In this document: positions 29,574 through 38,214 of the stretch, in pieces | Layout of the letters: every line of letters starts with the position of its first letter | How positions within the stretch are numbered: the first letter of the stretch is position 1 | Source: Nitratireductor aquimarinus | Lineage (GTDB): Bacteria > Pseudomonadota > Alphaproteobacteria > Rhizobiales > Rhizobiaceae | Assembly: GCF_017255295.1 (NCBI RefSeq) | Contig: NZ_JAFKDE010000002.1 | Span: 124,001 to 188,000, forward strand | Direction: 5' to 3' | Length of the DNA stretch: 64,000 nt | Position numbers and translations under genes: made by a program | Notes under the pieces: generated by a model | The model's input: only the letters and a program-made list of their open reading frames with translations | Databases searched by the model: none | What the model was told of the DNA's origin: nothing

Positions 29574-29622
29574 GATGGCCTGATGGTTGATGGCCTGACG
29601 GTTGATGGATTGTCAGGCCATC
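29574..29622 (+). repeat. 15-bp tandem repeat leading into an 11-bp hairpin
   Basis: GATGGCCTGATGGTT (29574-29588) is followed directly by the same with one change (29589-29603). GATGGCCTGAC (29589-29599) then pairs perfectly with GTCAGGCCATC (29612-29622). It lies between the urea channel and the next transporter. No U-run follows, so termination is uncertain. Confidence 0.5.
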
Positions 29623-29694
29623 GTCCTGTTTCAAAACTGCAAGTCCTTTTGCCTGCCATGGCTTGTTTCCGTCGGCGGGCCACAGGGGGAAATC

Positions 29695-30939
29695 GTGGAT
29701 ATCACCGTCATCATCTTCCTGCTGGTCTATCTGGCGCTCATGCTCGGCTATCTTCCGGGCTTTCGCGTCGATCGCACAGGTGCGGCGGTGATTGGCGCGC
29801 TCGCCATGATCGGTTTCGGACGGATTTCGCCGGAGGCCGCATGGGCGGCCATCGACTACCAGACGCTGGGGCTTCTGTTCGGTCTCATGATCGTGTCGGG
29901 GGCCTATACGGTTTCGGGCTTCTACCCCTGGGTGGCGGCAAAGGTCGCTTCGCTGCAGGTGTCGCCGCCAGCCCTGCTGGCCATTCTGATCGTCACGGGC
30001 GGCGCGCTTTCCTCGGTTCTCACCAAGGATGTGGTCGTGGTGGCCATGACGCCGCTTCTGGTCGCGATCACGCTGTCGCGCGGGCTCAATCCGATCCCGT
30101 TTCTTCTGGGCTTTTGCTTTGCCGTCAACACCGGGTCCGTCGCCACGATTCTTGGCAGCCCGCAGAACATGATCGCGGCTCAGACGCTGAACCTTTCCTT
30201 CACGGGCTTCATGAAGATCGCGCTCGTGCCTGCGCTCATCTCCCTGCCGGTTGTGTGGGCGACCGTCTCGTGGCTTTACCGCAATCGCTGGACGCTGGAC
30301 ACGGTGTCCGCCGGCCCCGCTACCCCTACCGCAGCCCCCGTCGAGAACCCGCCGCTCGACCGCCTCGAAACGCTGAAGGCAGCGGTGATCACCGTCGCCA
30401 TCATCGCGGCTTTCGTCTTCACCGACTGGCCGCGCGAAATGGTGGCGATGTCGGCGGCAGCGGTCATGCTCGTCAATCGTCGTGTCGCGTCGAAGGATGT
30501 TCTGGGAACCGTGGACGGCAATCTGATGCTGCTTCTGACGGGGCTGTTCGTCGTGAACGCCGCTTTGACGGCGACGGGGCTGCCGGAAAAGGTCATTCAC
30601 GAATTGCAGGCAGCCGGCATCGACTTCTCCGATCCGGCGACCCTCTTTCTGGTCATAACGGGCCTGAGCAATGTGGTCGGCAACAATCCGGCTGTCATGC
30701 TTCTGGTGCCGTTCATTCCGCATTCGGGAGAATCGGACGCCCTCGGCGCGGCGCTGGCGCTTGGCACCGGCTTTTCGAGCAACCTGATCGTGTTTGGAAG
30801 CCTCGCCGGTATTATCGTCGTCGAGCGCGCAGCCGCTGCTGGCATCAAGATCAGCATGCGGGAATTCTGCCGGGCGGGCATTCCGGTCTCGATCCTGTGT
30901 ATCGCCCTTGCACTCATCTGGATCGCAATCCTGACATGA
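29695..30939 (+). CDS. SLC13/ArsB-type inner-membrane anion or cation-proton transporter
   Basis: 414 aa from GTG 29695, chosen because GGGGA lies five bases upstream; a longer frame from 29602 has no such site and would add non-membrane residues. About eleven hydrophobic segments in two inverted halves, each ending in a hairpin-like motif: SVLTKDVVVVAMTPLL with TGSVATILGSPQNM, and GLSNVVGNNPAVMLLVPF. These are the marks of the ion transporter superfamily (ArsB/NhaD/CitMHS/SLC13). The substrate cannot be told; dicarboxylate, arsenite or Na+/H+ exchange are all possible. It lies between the urea channel and a ClC gene. Confidence 0.78.
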   Translation: MDITVIIFLLVYLALMLGYLPGFRVDRTGAAVIGALAMIGFGRISPEAAWAAIDYQTLGLLFGLMIVSGAYTVSGFYPWVAAKVASLQVSPPALLAILIVTGGALSSVLTKDVVVVAMTPLLVAITLSRGLNPIPFLLGFCFAVNTGSVATILGSPQNMIAAQTLNLSFTGFMKIALVPALISLPVVWATVSWLYRNRWTLDTVSAGPATPTAAPVENPPLDRLETLKAAVITVAIIAAFVFTDWPREMVAMSAAAVMLVNRRVASKDVLGTVDGNLMLLLTGLFVVNAALTATGLPEKVIHELQAAGIDFSDPATLFLVITGLSNVVGNNPAVMLLVPFIPHSGESDALGAALALGTGFSSNLIVFGSLAGIIVVERAAAAGIKISMREFCRAGIPVSILCIALALIWIAILT

Positions 30940-31011
30940 GTGGAACGACACAGCATCTCCAACCGTCGATGAACAACGCCGCCAAAAGTCACATGAGTCA
31001 AAGTCGCAGCC

Positions 31012-32361
31012 ATGGATAACCCAATCGCAACACTGGACCGGCCGGGACACCGGGGCGCGCAGATGCGCTACATCGCTCTGGCAAGCCTGACAGGCATCCT
31101 GACAGGCGCGGTTGGCTCCGTGTTTCACCTGATGATCGACAGGCTGCAGACCTGGCCTCATCTGCTTTCGGCATATGTGGACGGCGCGTCGCTCGTGGTC
31201 GCGGCTGCGCTCATCACCATGTGCATCACGCTGCTGGCGGTTTATGTCGTGCGCCGCTATGCGCCCGAGGCGGGCGGCAGTGGCGTGCAGGAAATCGAGG
31301 GGGCGATGCAGGGCCTGCGGGTCGTGCGCTGGCGTCGGGTTCTGCCGGTCAAGTTCTTCGCCGGCATTGCTGCGGTCGGCTCTGGACTGGTGCTTGGCCG
31401 CGAGGGTCCGACGATCCATATCGGCGCATCGTTCTCGGCGGCCATAACGGATTTCTTCAAGGTCAGCGAGATCGAACGGCGGGGCATGCTGGGCGCAGGT
31501 GCCGCGGCAGGTCTTGCATGCGCGTTCGACGCGCCTCTCGCGGCTGTTCTCTTCATCGTGGAAGAGACGCGCCGGCAGTTTCCCTACACGTTCCGCACCT
31601 ATATGGGCGTGATCGTCGCGGCCTTCCTGGCCACCGTCATGACGCAGATCATCGGCGGCACCGCGCCGGACCTGTCCATGCTGGTCGATAGCCCGGCGGT
31701 CTGGATGCTGCCTGCCTTCGTTTTGCTCGGCTGTCTGCTCGGCGTCCTGGGCGTCACGCTCAATGCGGGCCTGTTATGGACCAGCACGTTTGCCGCGCGC
31801 GTCAATGCCCGCGCATCCTATCTCTTTCCCGCAATCGTGGGGCTGGCCATTGGCGCGCTGTTCATCGTGATGCCGATGGCCGTGACCGGCGGCGACAGTG
31901 TCATCAAGTCGCTGGCGGCAGACGGTGCAGGTCTGAAAATCCTGCTGATGCTGGCGGTGCTGCGTTTCGTGACCATGGTGACTAGCTATTCGGCGGGAAC
32001 GCCGGGCGGCATCTTCGCTCCAATGCTGGCGCTTTCCATGTGTGTCGGTCTCGCCTTTGGTGAGGTCATGACATTCGCCGTGCCGCATGACGCGATGGTT
32101 CCGCTGGCCTTCGGCATCGCCGCCATGGGCGGGCTGTTCTCCGCCTCCGTGCGGGCGCCTGTCGTCGGCGTGGCGCTGACGCTGGAACTGACCGGCTCTT
32201 ACACGATGGTGATGCCGCTGATCGCCACCTGCGTGACGGCCAATATGGTGGCGCAGTGGATTGGCGGGCGGCCGATCTATGATCTGCTTCTTGAAAAGAC
32301 ACTCATGCAGGCCGGCATCGACCCGAGAAAGAAGGGGGAAGACAGCACCGGTCTGGCGTGA
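31012..32361 (+). CDS. ClC-type Cl-/H+ exchanger
   Basis: 449 aa. The three anion-site motifs are present: GGSGVQEI (a GSGIP variant), GREGP with gating Glu131, and GGIFAP. The internal proton glutamate is conserved (FIVEETRRQF, Glu185, matching E203 of the E. coli protein), so this is predicted to be a coupled exchanger rather than a passive channel. In enteric bacteria ClC exchangers support survival in extreme acid. Here the gene sits between urease genes (an alkali-producing system) and the nickel importer. It follows the SLC13-like gene by 72 bp. Confidence 0.9.
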   Translation: MDNPIATLDRPGHRGAQMRYIALASLTGILTGAVGSVFHLMIDRLQTWPHLLSAYVDGASLVVAAALITMCITLLAVYVVRRYAPEAGGSGVQEIEGAMQGLRVVRWRRVLPVKFFAGIAAVGSGLVLGREGPTIHIGASFSAAITDFFKVSEIERRGMLGAGAAAGLACAFDAPLAAVLFIVEETRRQFPYTFRTYMGVIVAAFLATVMTQIIGGTAPDLSMLVDSPAVWMLPAFVLLGCLLGVLGVTLNAGLLWTSTFAARVNARASYLFPAIVGLAIGALFIVMPMAVTGGDSVIKSLAADGAGLKILLMLAVLRFVTMVTSYSAGTPGGIFAPMLALSMCVGLAFGEVMTFAVPHDAMVPLAFGIAAMGGLFSASVRAPVVGVALTLELTGSYTMVMPLIATCVTANMVAQWIGGRPIYDLLLEKTLMQAGIDPRKKGEDSTGLA

Positions 32362-32528
32362 TGGTTAATTGATTTCTAGAGAAATGAACCTGCATTGGAA
32401 ATTCCGGAAAAGTCAGAAAAATTCCCGATTTCTCTGCCGATTTTCTGATTTTTACGCGCGTTTTGAGCCGTTTTTCTGAATTCTCGGAATGGATGAAAAT
32501 CTGATCGAAACGCGCCGTGAAACGAATT

Positions 32529-32568
32529 CAGAAAGTATGATGTTTTTCTATTGACGTCATACTTTCTG
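32529..32568. promoter_or_regulatory. NikR operator upstream of nikA
   Basis: CAGAAAGTATGA (32529-32540), 16 bases, TCATACTTTCTG (32557-32568): perfect 12-bp inverted arms. The inner part, GTATGA-N16-TCATAC, is exactly the operator bound by nickel-loaded E. coli NikR. A nikR gene ends the same operon. Confidence 0.88.
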
Positions 32569-32578
32569 TTGGTAGCTT
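32551..32578 (+). promoter_or_regulatory. Probable nikA promoter overlapping the operator
   Basis: TTGACG (32551-32556) lies at the end of the operator spacer and TAGCTT (32573-32578) follows after 16 bases, matching -35 and -10 elements moderately well. NikR bound to the operator would block this promoter. The nikA start is 39 bp further on. Confidence 0.45.
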
Positions 32579-32616
32579 GCAGACCGGCATGAAATTGATT
32601 TGAGGGGCATTTGTAG

Positions 32617-34191
32617 ATGAATCGCAGTTTCGCGGGCTGGGCCGGTCTTTTATTCTTTTCAACAAGCTCCCTGATTGCCGGCGCTCCGGCATTCGCCAAG
32701 AATGATCTTGTTCTGGCAATCGGCGGCGAGCCGGACACGGGCTACGACCCGCTTCTTGGCTGGGGCCGTTATGGCCATCCGCTGTTCCAGTCGACCCTCT
32801 TGCGCCGCGATGCGGATCTGAACACGGTCCCTGATCTAGCGACCGAATGGAAACTGTCCGACGACCGGCTGGTCTGGACCGTGACCCTGCGTCCGGGCGT
32901 GGTCTTTTCCGATGGCACGCCGCTCACGGCGGAAGACGTCGCGTTCACGTTCAATGAGGCTGCTTCGGCTGGCGGCGCACTTGACCTGACGGTGATGGAA
33001 AAGGCCGAGGCGGTTGACGATCTGACCGTCAGGATCGAACTGAAGCGCCCCTGGGTGACGTTCTCGGAAAACTTCTATTCGCTGGGCATCGTCCCGTCAG
33101 ACAGTTACGGGCAGGGCTATGCCCGCAACCCGGTCGGGTCCGGTCCCTACAGGCTGGTTTCGTGGACTGAGGGCGAGCAGCTCATCGTTGAAGCCAATCC
33201 CGATTATTACGGCCCGAAATCACAGTTCGAGCGGCTTACATTCGTCTTCACCGGAGAGGATGCAGGGCTTGCCGCAGCGCGCGCCGGTCAGGTGGACATG
33301 GTGTCTGTTCCCGCCCTTATGGCCGATGACATGATCGACGGCTTCAAGCGCCTCCAGGTGATGTCCGTTGACAATCGCGGACTGACCTTCCCGATGCAGG
33401 AGCCGGGTGAGGTGAATGCACAGGGAGAGGCCGTGGGCAATGCGGTGACTTCCGATCCCGCCATTCGCCGGGCGATCAATCTCGGTGTGGATCGTGAGCA
33501 GCTTGTCGAGGTGGTGCTGAATGGTTTCGGCAGGCCCGCAGCCGGACCGGCCGATGGCATGCCGTGGTCAAATGCCGATGCCGCCGTGACATACGCTCCC
33601 GACGAAGCGCGGGCGATGCTGGATGCGGCCGGCTGGCTGGTGGGCGATGACGGCTTTCGCGCGAAGGATGGCGTGAAGGCGGGTTTCAAGATCTATTACC
33701 CCGCGTCCGATGCGGTGCGTCAGGCGCTGACCGTTGTGGTGGCCGAGCAGCTCAAGGCGCTCGGAATCAACGCGCAGCCCACCGGCGCGTCCTGGGAGCA
33801 GATCGAACGGTTCGCCCATCAGGAACCGGTGATGCTGGGATGGGGCAGCCACAGCCCGCTGGAAGTCTACAGCCTCTACAATTCCGACTGGGGCGGCGTG
33901 GGTTTCTACAATCCGGGCTATTTTTCCGACGCGGTCGTGGATGCGCATCTGGCCGATGCCCAGCAGGCAGCGACGCTGGAGGCCTCCTATCCCCACTGGC
34001 AGGCCGCTGAGTGGGATGGCGAGACCGGGTTTTCGGCGCGCGGCCTTGCCGGCTGGGCGTGGCTCGTCAATCTGGACCACATCTATTTCACGAATGAGTG
34101 CCTCGATATCGGCAAGACGCAGATTGAGCCACACGGGCATGGCTGGCCGATCACAACCATGATCGATCAGTGGGCCTGGACGTGTGACTAG
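32617..34191 (+). CDS. nikA: Nickel ABC transporter periplasmic binding protein
   Basis: 524 aa, typical of the type C (SBP_bac_5) binding proteins. A signal peptide ends about PAFA. The mature domain opens LVLAIGGEPDTGYDPLLGWG and has WTVTLRPGVVFSDGTPLTAEDVAF and RNPVGSGPYRLVSW. The best evidence for nickel is context: a NikR operator just upstream, nikBCDE downstream and nikR at the operon end, all next to a urease cluster. Such proteins bind nickel through a chelator (histidine or a metallophore). Cobalt or a peptide-like metallophore cannot be excluded from sequence alone. Confidence 0.85.
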   Translation: MNRSFAGWAGLLFFSTSSLIAGAPAFAKNDLVLAIGGEPDTGYDPLLGWGRYGHPLFQSTLLRRDADLNTVPDLATEWKLSDDRLVWTVTLRPGVVFSDGTPLTAEDVAFTFNEAASAGGALDLTVMEKAEAVDDLTVRIELKRPWVTFSENFYSLGIVPSDSYGQGYARNPVGSGPYRLVSWTEGEQLIVEANPDYYGPKSQFERLTFVFTGEDAGLAAARAGQVDMVSVPALMADDMIDGFKRLQVMSVDNRGLTFPMQEPGEVNAQGEAVGNAVTSDPAIRRAINLGVDREQLVEVVLNGFGRPAAGPADGMPWSNADAAVTYAPDEARAMLDAAGWLVGDDGFRAKDGVKAGFKIYYPASDAVRQALTVVVAEQLKALGINAQPTGASWEQIERFAHQEPVMLGWGSHSPLEVYSLYNSDWGGVGFYNPGYFSDAVVDAHLADAQQAATLEASYPHWQAAEWDGETGFSARGLAGWAWLVNLDHIYFTNECLDIGKTQIEPHGHGWPITTMIDQWAWTCD

Positions 34192-35203
34192 GCCGTTAGC
34201 GCAATCTCTCGCTGTCGGGCTGGCCTACAGGCTGGGGCGGCTTGCCGTCGTCCTGCTGCTGGTCGCGGCAGTGGCGTTTTCGCTGGCGAAAATCTCTCCC
34301 ATCGACCCGGTCAACGCCTATCTCGGCGATGACATTGCGCGGGTCGGGCCGGAACAGAAGGCGCTGATTGCGGAGCGGTGGGGCCTGAACGAGGCCCCGC
34401 TGACGCAGTTCGTTCGATGGGCGCAGAACATTCTCCAGGGCGATCTCGGCTATTCGATGATCTACAACGCCCCGGTTTCGGAGGTGATCGCCAGCCGCTT
34501 CTGGACCTCGCTTCCGCTCGTCGGGCTGGCGTGGCTTCTGTCCGGCATTCTGGGGTTTGCGCTGGGTGTCGTGGCCGGCGCGAATTCCGGGTCGTGGATC
34601 GACCGGGTGATCCGCGTCTATGCCTATGTTCTTTCCTGCGCGCCGACCTTCTGGATCGCGATCCTTCTGCTACTCGCCTTTGCTGTCTTTCTTGGATGGG
34701 CGCCGGTGTGTTGCGCGGGACCAATCGGTGTCGTGCCGGAGGACGTCACCTTCTCAGACCGGCTGCGTCACCTCGCCCTGCCGCTGGCGGCGCTGACCGT
34801 TTTCGGCGTTTCGCAGGTGGCGTTGCACACGCGCGCCAAGATGATCGAGATCCTCAACCTCGATGCCGCGCTCTATGCCCGCGCGCAGGGGGCAACGAAG
34901 CTGGACATCGTTCTGAGGCACGGGCTGCGCAATGCCGCGCTTCCCGCCGTGACCATTCTGTTTGCCTCTCTGGGAGAGTTGTTTGGCGGCTCCATTCTGG
35001 CGGAGCAGGTGTTCTCCTATCCGGGGCTCGGGCAGGCGACGGTTGCCGCCGGCATCAAGGGAGACGTGCCGCTGCTTCTGGCGATCACGCTTTGCCTGAC
35101 GCTGTTCGTTTCCGTGGGCAACATGATTGCGGACATGCTGTACCGCCTCGTCGACCCGCGCATTCGCGATGGCGACCTTTTGACGGGAGGCGATCATGGC
35201 TGA
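34184..35203 (+). CDS. nikB: Nickel ABC transporter permease NikB
   Basis: 339 aa from GTG 34184, overlapping the end of nikA by 8 bp. The DppB/OppB/NikB form is shown by GRLAVVLLLVAAVAFSLAKISPIDPVNAYLGDD, the RWGLNEAPLTQFVRWAQNILQGDLGYS block and the EAA loop (RAQGATKLDIVLRHGLRNAALP). About six transmembrane helices. It forms the membrane pore with NikC; the nikC start overlaps its last codons. Confidence 0.9.
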   Translation: MTRPLAQSLAVGLAYRLGRLAVVLLLVAAVAFSLAKISPIDPVNAYLGDDIARVGPEQKALIAERWGLNEAPLTQFVRWAQNILQGDLGYSMIYNAPVSEVIASRFWTSLPLVGLAWLLSGILGFALGVVAGANSGSWIDRVIRVYAYVLSCAPTFWIAILLLLAFAVFLGWAPVCCAGPIGVVPEDVTFSDRLRHLALPLAALTVFGVSQVALHTRAKMIEILNLDAALYARAQGATKLDIVLRHGLRNAALPAVTILFASLGELFGGSILAEQVFSYPGLGQATVAAGIKGDVPLLLAITLCLTLFVSVGNMIADMLYRLVDPRIRDGDLLTGGDHG

Positions 35204-36062
35204 GCTCGGTGAGCGGCAGACCCTTGAACCGCTGATTCTTCCGCGCATGGACAACCGTGTTCGCTCATTCGCCGCCGCCGCGGTGTGCCTGTTTTTGATC
35301 CTGTTGATCCCGGTGGCAGCGCTCATGGCTGGAAGTGCGGGCGTCGCGCCGGACTTCACGGCACGCCTTGTCCCGCCGGACTGGGCCCACTGGTTCGGTA
35401 CGGACCAGATGGGGCGCGACATGTTTGCGCGCACCGCCAAGGCGCTGACGACCAGCCTCTGGGTCGGCCTGTTCGCATCGGCCTGTTCCGTCCTCATCGC
35501 AGTCGTGATGGTTCTGGTTTCAGCCGCGTCCGGCCGCTGGATGGATGCGCTGGTGTCGCTTGCAATCGACGCCACGATCGGTCTTCCGCATCTGGTGCTG
35601 CTGATCCTGATCTGCTTTGCGCTGGGCGGCGGGCCTTTCGCGGTGACGCTCGCCCTGGCGCTGACGCACTGGCCGCGTCTGGCGCGCATCCTGCGTGCGG
35701 AGGTCATGCAGATAAAGCAGGCGGACTACATCATTTCGGCCCGCCATTTCGGAAAGTCGTGGGCGGCCATCGCAGTGGGCCATGTTCTGCCGCAGCTGGT
35801 GCCGCAGATGCTGGTGGGGTTCGTCCTGATGGTTCCCCATGCGATCCTGCATGAGGCAAGCCTGACCTTTCTCGGCTTCGGCCTTGAGCCGACCTCGCCG
35901 GCCATCGGCGTGATGCTGGCCGATTCCATGCGCTATCTGACTGCCGGAAAATGGTGGCTTGGCCTGTTTCCGGGGTTGTGCCTGCTCCTGTTCGTTCTGT
36001 GCTTCGATGCGGTGGGCAACGGGTTGCGGCTGATCTTCGACCCGAGAACGGCGCAGACATGA
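35196..36062 (+). CDS. nikC: Nickel ABC transporter permease NikC
   Basis: 288 aa, overlapping nikB by 8 bp. Hallmarks of the DppC/NikC group are HWFGTDQMGRDMFARTAKALTTS after the first helix and the EAA loop with SARHFGKSWAAIAVGHVLPQ. HEASLTFLGFGLEPTSPAIGVMLADS is also typical. Overlaps nikD by ATGA. Forms the heterodimeric channel with NikB. Confidence 0.9.
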   Translation: MAELGERQTLEPLILPRMDNRVRSFAAAAVCLFLILLIPVAALMAGSAGVAPDFTARLVPPDWAHWFGTDQMGRDMFARTAKALTTSLWVGLFASACSVLIAVVMVLVSAASGRWMDALVSLAIDATIGLPHLVLLILICFALGGGPFAVTLALALTHWPRLARILRAEVMQIKQADYIISARHFGKSWAAIAVGHVLPQLVPQMLVGFVLMVPHAILHEASLTFLGFGLEPTSPAIGVMLADSMRYLTAGKWWLGLFPGLCLLLFVLCFDAVGNGLRLIFDPRTAQT

Positions 36063-36856
36063 CGCTTCTTTCCTTCAGCGGCTTCGGCCTGTCGTTTCGG
36101 CGCTATCATGGGCTTCTCGCCTCCTGCGAGACACCGGTTCTCAACGACATTGCCTTCACCATCGGGCGCGGGGAGGTGGTGGCGCTTGTCGGTGCGTCCG
36201 GCAGCGGCAAAAGCCTGATCGCACATGCGGCCTTCGGCATTCTTCCGCCCAATGCCCGCATGCATGGGAGCATTTGTCTGGACGGCCAGCCGGTGGACGA
36301 GCGCACTCTCCCCGCATTGCGTGGCCGGCGCATGGCGCTCGTGCCGCAGTCCATCAGCCATCTGGAGCCGCTGGCGCGATGCGCGAAGCAGTTGCGCTGG
36401 GCGGCGCGGCGGGCGGGGCGGCCCACCGACAGGGAGACGCTTGCGCGCCATCTTGAGGCTTTCGGGCTGGATGGAGATGCGGCAAAAGCCTTCCCTCACC
36501 AGCTTTCCGGCGGCATGGCGCGCCGCATGATGATGGCCATCGCGACGGTTGGCGACGCGGATCTGCTCATCGCCGATGAGCCGACCAGCGGGCTGGATGA
36601 CGAGAACGCCGAAATCGTGCTGTCGAAACTGCGGGGGCTGGCGGATCAGGAGAAGGGCGTGCTTCTGATAACGCATTCGCTGGCTGCCGCGTTGCCCTAT
36701 GCCGACCGGGTATGTCTCATCCGCAATGGAAGGATGGAGGGCGAGGAAGCGGCCTGCGCGTTTGATGGCGCGGGAGAGGGCTTGCGCAGCGCATACGCCC
36801 GCGCCCTGTGGCAGGCCCTGCCACAGAACGGCTTTCAGGTGGCGCACCATGCTTGA
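36059..36856 (+). CDS. nikD: Nickel ABC transporter ATP-binding protein NikD
   Basis: 265 aa from ATG 36059 (ATGA overlap with nikC). Walker A GASGSGKS, a Q-loop in ALVPQSISHLEPLARCAKQL, signature LSGGMARRM, Walker B LLIADEPTSGLD and H-loop LLITHS. Length fits the first ATPase of Nik/Dpp systems. Overlaps nikE by 8 bp. Confidence 0.9.
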   Translation: MTLLSFSGFGLSFRRYHGLLASCETPVLNDIAFTIGRGEVVALVGASGSGKSLIAHAAFGILPPNARMHGSICLDGQPVDERTLPALRGRRMALVPQSISHLEPLARCAKQLRWAARRAGRPTDRETLARHLEAFGLDGDAAKAFPHQLSGGMARRMMMAIATVGDADLLIADEPTSGLDDENAEIVLSKLRGLADQEKGVLLITHSLAAALPYADRVCLIRNGRMEGEEAACAFDGAGEGLRSAYARALWQALPQNGFQVAHHA

Positions 36857-37436
36857 AGCAAGGGATGTCTGTTTCTCCTACGGCGTGGCAGGGCGCGTGC
36901 TCGATCATGTGAGCCTTGCGGTTCGCCCCGGCGAGGTGGTCGGCCTCACGGGCAGGTCCGGGGTCGGAAAATCGACACTGGGGCGCATTCTTTCAGGTCA
37001 CTACCGGCCGTTGTCCGGGCGGGTCATCATCGACGGTGAGCCGCATGCGCGCGGGTTCAATCCGGTTCAGTATCTTTCTCAGTCGCCGGCCTTCTCGGTT
37101 GATCCTCGCTGGACCGTCGGCAGGGTCATCAGCGAGGCCTGGCGTCCTGACGAAGCCATGCTGCGCGCCTTCGGCGTCTCAGAGGCGTGGTATGACCGCT
37201 ATCCGCATGAAATCTCCGGCGGGGAGCTGCAGCGGGTCGCCGTGCTGCGCGCGCTTGCGCCTGGCACGCGCTATCTCGTTGCCGATGAGATATCCGCACC
37301 GCTCGATCCCCTCACGCAGGCGCAGATCTGGATGGCCCTGCTAGCGCATGCGCAGAAAAACGGGCTTGGGATGCTTGTTATCAGCCATGACAGGCCCTTG
37401 CTTCGCCGCATCGCAGGCCGCATTCTCGACCTGTGA
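36849..37436 (+). CDS. nikE: Nickel ABC transporter ATP-binding protein NikE (compact)
   Basis: 195 aa from ATG 36849, which overlaps nikD. That is clearly shorter than NikE proteins of about 260 aa. All functional motifs remain: Walker A GRSGVGKST, Q-loop YLSQSP, signature ISGGELQRV, Walker B YLVADEISAPLD and H-loop LVISHD. The C-terminal oligopeptide-type extension after the H-loop is missing, the protein ending IAGRILDL. It looks intact rather than broken, since overlaps with nikD are kept and no frameshift is visible. Confidence 0.87.
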   Translation: MLEARDVCFSYGVAGRVLDHVSLAVRPGEVVGLTGRSGVGKSTLGRILSGHYRPLSGRVIIDGEPHARGFNPVQYLSQSPAFSVDPRWTVGRVISEAWRPDEAMLRAFGVSEAWYDRYPHEISGGELQRVAVLRALAPGTRYLVADEISAPLDPLTQAQIWMALLAHAQKNGLGMLVISHDRPLLRRIAGRILDL

Positions 37437-37496
37437 TTTTCTTCCGCCCGTCAGCCTTTTCCGGCATGGCGGCTTTACCGTGAATGAGGGCGAGCA

Positions 37497-37907
37497 ATGC
37501 GACGCATAACCGTTACGCTGGATGACGACCTGATGGATGAGCTCGATCAGGTCGTGCGTGAGCGCGGTTATCAGAATCGCTCGGAGGCGATTCGCGACCT
37601 GACACGGCAGGGCATGCAGCAGACCCTTTTGAAAACTGGGTCGCAGAAAAGCTGCATCGGCGTTCTGAGCTATGTCTATGACCATGAGGCGCGGGATCTG
37701 GCGAAGCGGCTGACCAACGCGTTTCATCATGCCCACGAACTCTCGGTCGCGAGCATGCATGTGCATCTCGACCATGACCGATGCCTTGAAATCAGCATCC
37801 TCAAGGGGCTGCCGGACGATGTTAAGCGGCTTGCAGAGCATGTGATCGCCGAACGGCATGTCATGCATGGAAAGCTCAGCCTCATTCCGAATTCATCAGA
37901 AGACTGA
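37497..37907 (+). CDS. nikR: Nickel-responsive regulator NikR
   Basis: 136 aa. The N-terminal ribbon-helix-helix ([16 protein letters not shown], with NRSEAIRD) matches the E. coli DNA-reading region. In the ACT-like domain the four square-planar nickel ligands are conserved as His77, His88, His90 and Cys96 (E. coli H76, H87, H89, C95). Nickel-loaded tetramers bind GTATGA-N16-TCATAC, present upstream of nikA at 32529-32568. As nikR is the last gene, 60 bp after nikE, it probably represses its own operon. Confidence 0.95.
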   Translation: MRRITVTLDDDLMDELDQVVRERGYQNRSEAIRDLTRQGMQQTLLKTGSQKSCIGVLSYVYDHEARDLAKRLTNAFHHAHELSVASMHVHLDHDRCLEISILKGLPDDVKRLAEHVIAERHVMHGKLSLIPNSSED

Positions 37908-37985
37908 GGTGTTTCAGAGCTGACGGTCGGCTTCTTTGCGAGAAGTGTGCGTTGCTTTGCGATGATTGGAGACGCTGAAGGGGAG

Positions 37986-38061
37986 TGGTGCCCAGACGCG
38001 GATTCGAACCACGGACACGCGGATTTTCAATCCGCTGCTCTACCAACTGAGCTATCTGGGC
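37986..38061 (-). tRNA. tRNA-Phe (anticodon GAA), CCA encoded
   Basis: Reading the minus strand, the acceptor stem GCCCAGA pairs with TCTGGGC. The D arm is GCTC-AGTTGGTAGA-GCA, the anticodon stem GCGGA/TCCGC encloses TTGAAAA (anticodon GAA), and the T loop is TTCGAAT. ACCA is encoded at the 3' end. 76 nt in all. No integrase gene or repeated 3' end was seen nearby. Confidence 0.96.
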
Positions 38062-38214
38062 AAACCCTGCTTCACGGTGCCGGTGCAGAGATTTCTACAA
38101 GGCGAGGCGGTGTTGGTTTCCGCCGGAAGCGCGTGGTTTATAGCACGAGATTTTTTGCTGGCAAGCGCCCTTCTGTCGATTTGCGAAGAGTTTTTTCACA
38201 AGCGGCAAAAAGGC

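Noticed and set aside
32529-32568. The inverted repeat as a terminator of the ClC gene
   Set aside because: It is 167 bp past that stop, is AT-rich with a 16-base loop, and matches the NikR operator exactly.
36849-37436. nikE as a pseudogene
   Set aside because: All ATPase motifs and the overlap with nikD are intact; only the C-terminal extension is lacking.
37986-38061. tRNA-Phe as a phage or island attachment site
   Set aside because: No integrase gene and no repeat of the tRNA 3' end were found on either side.
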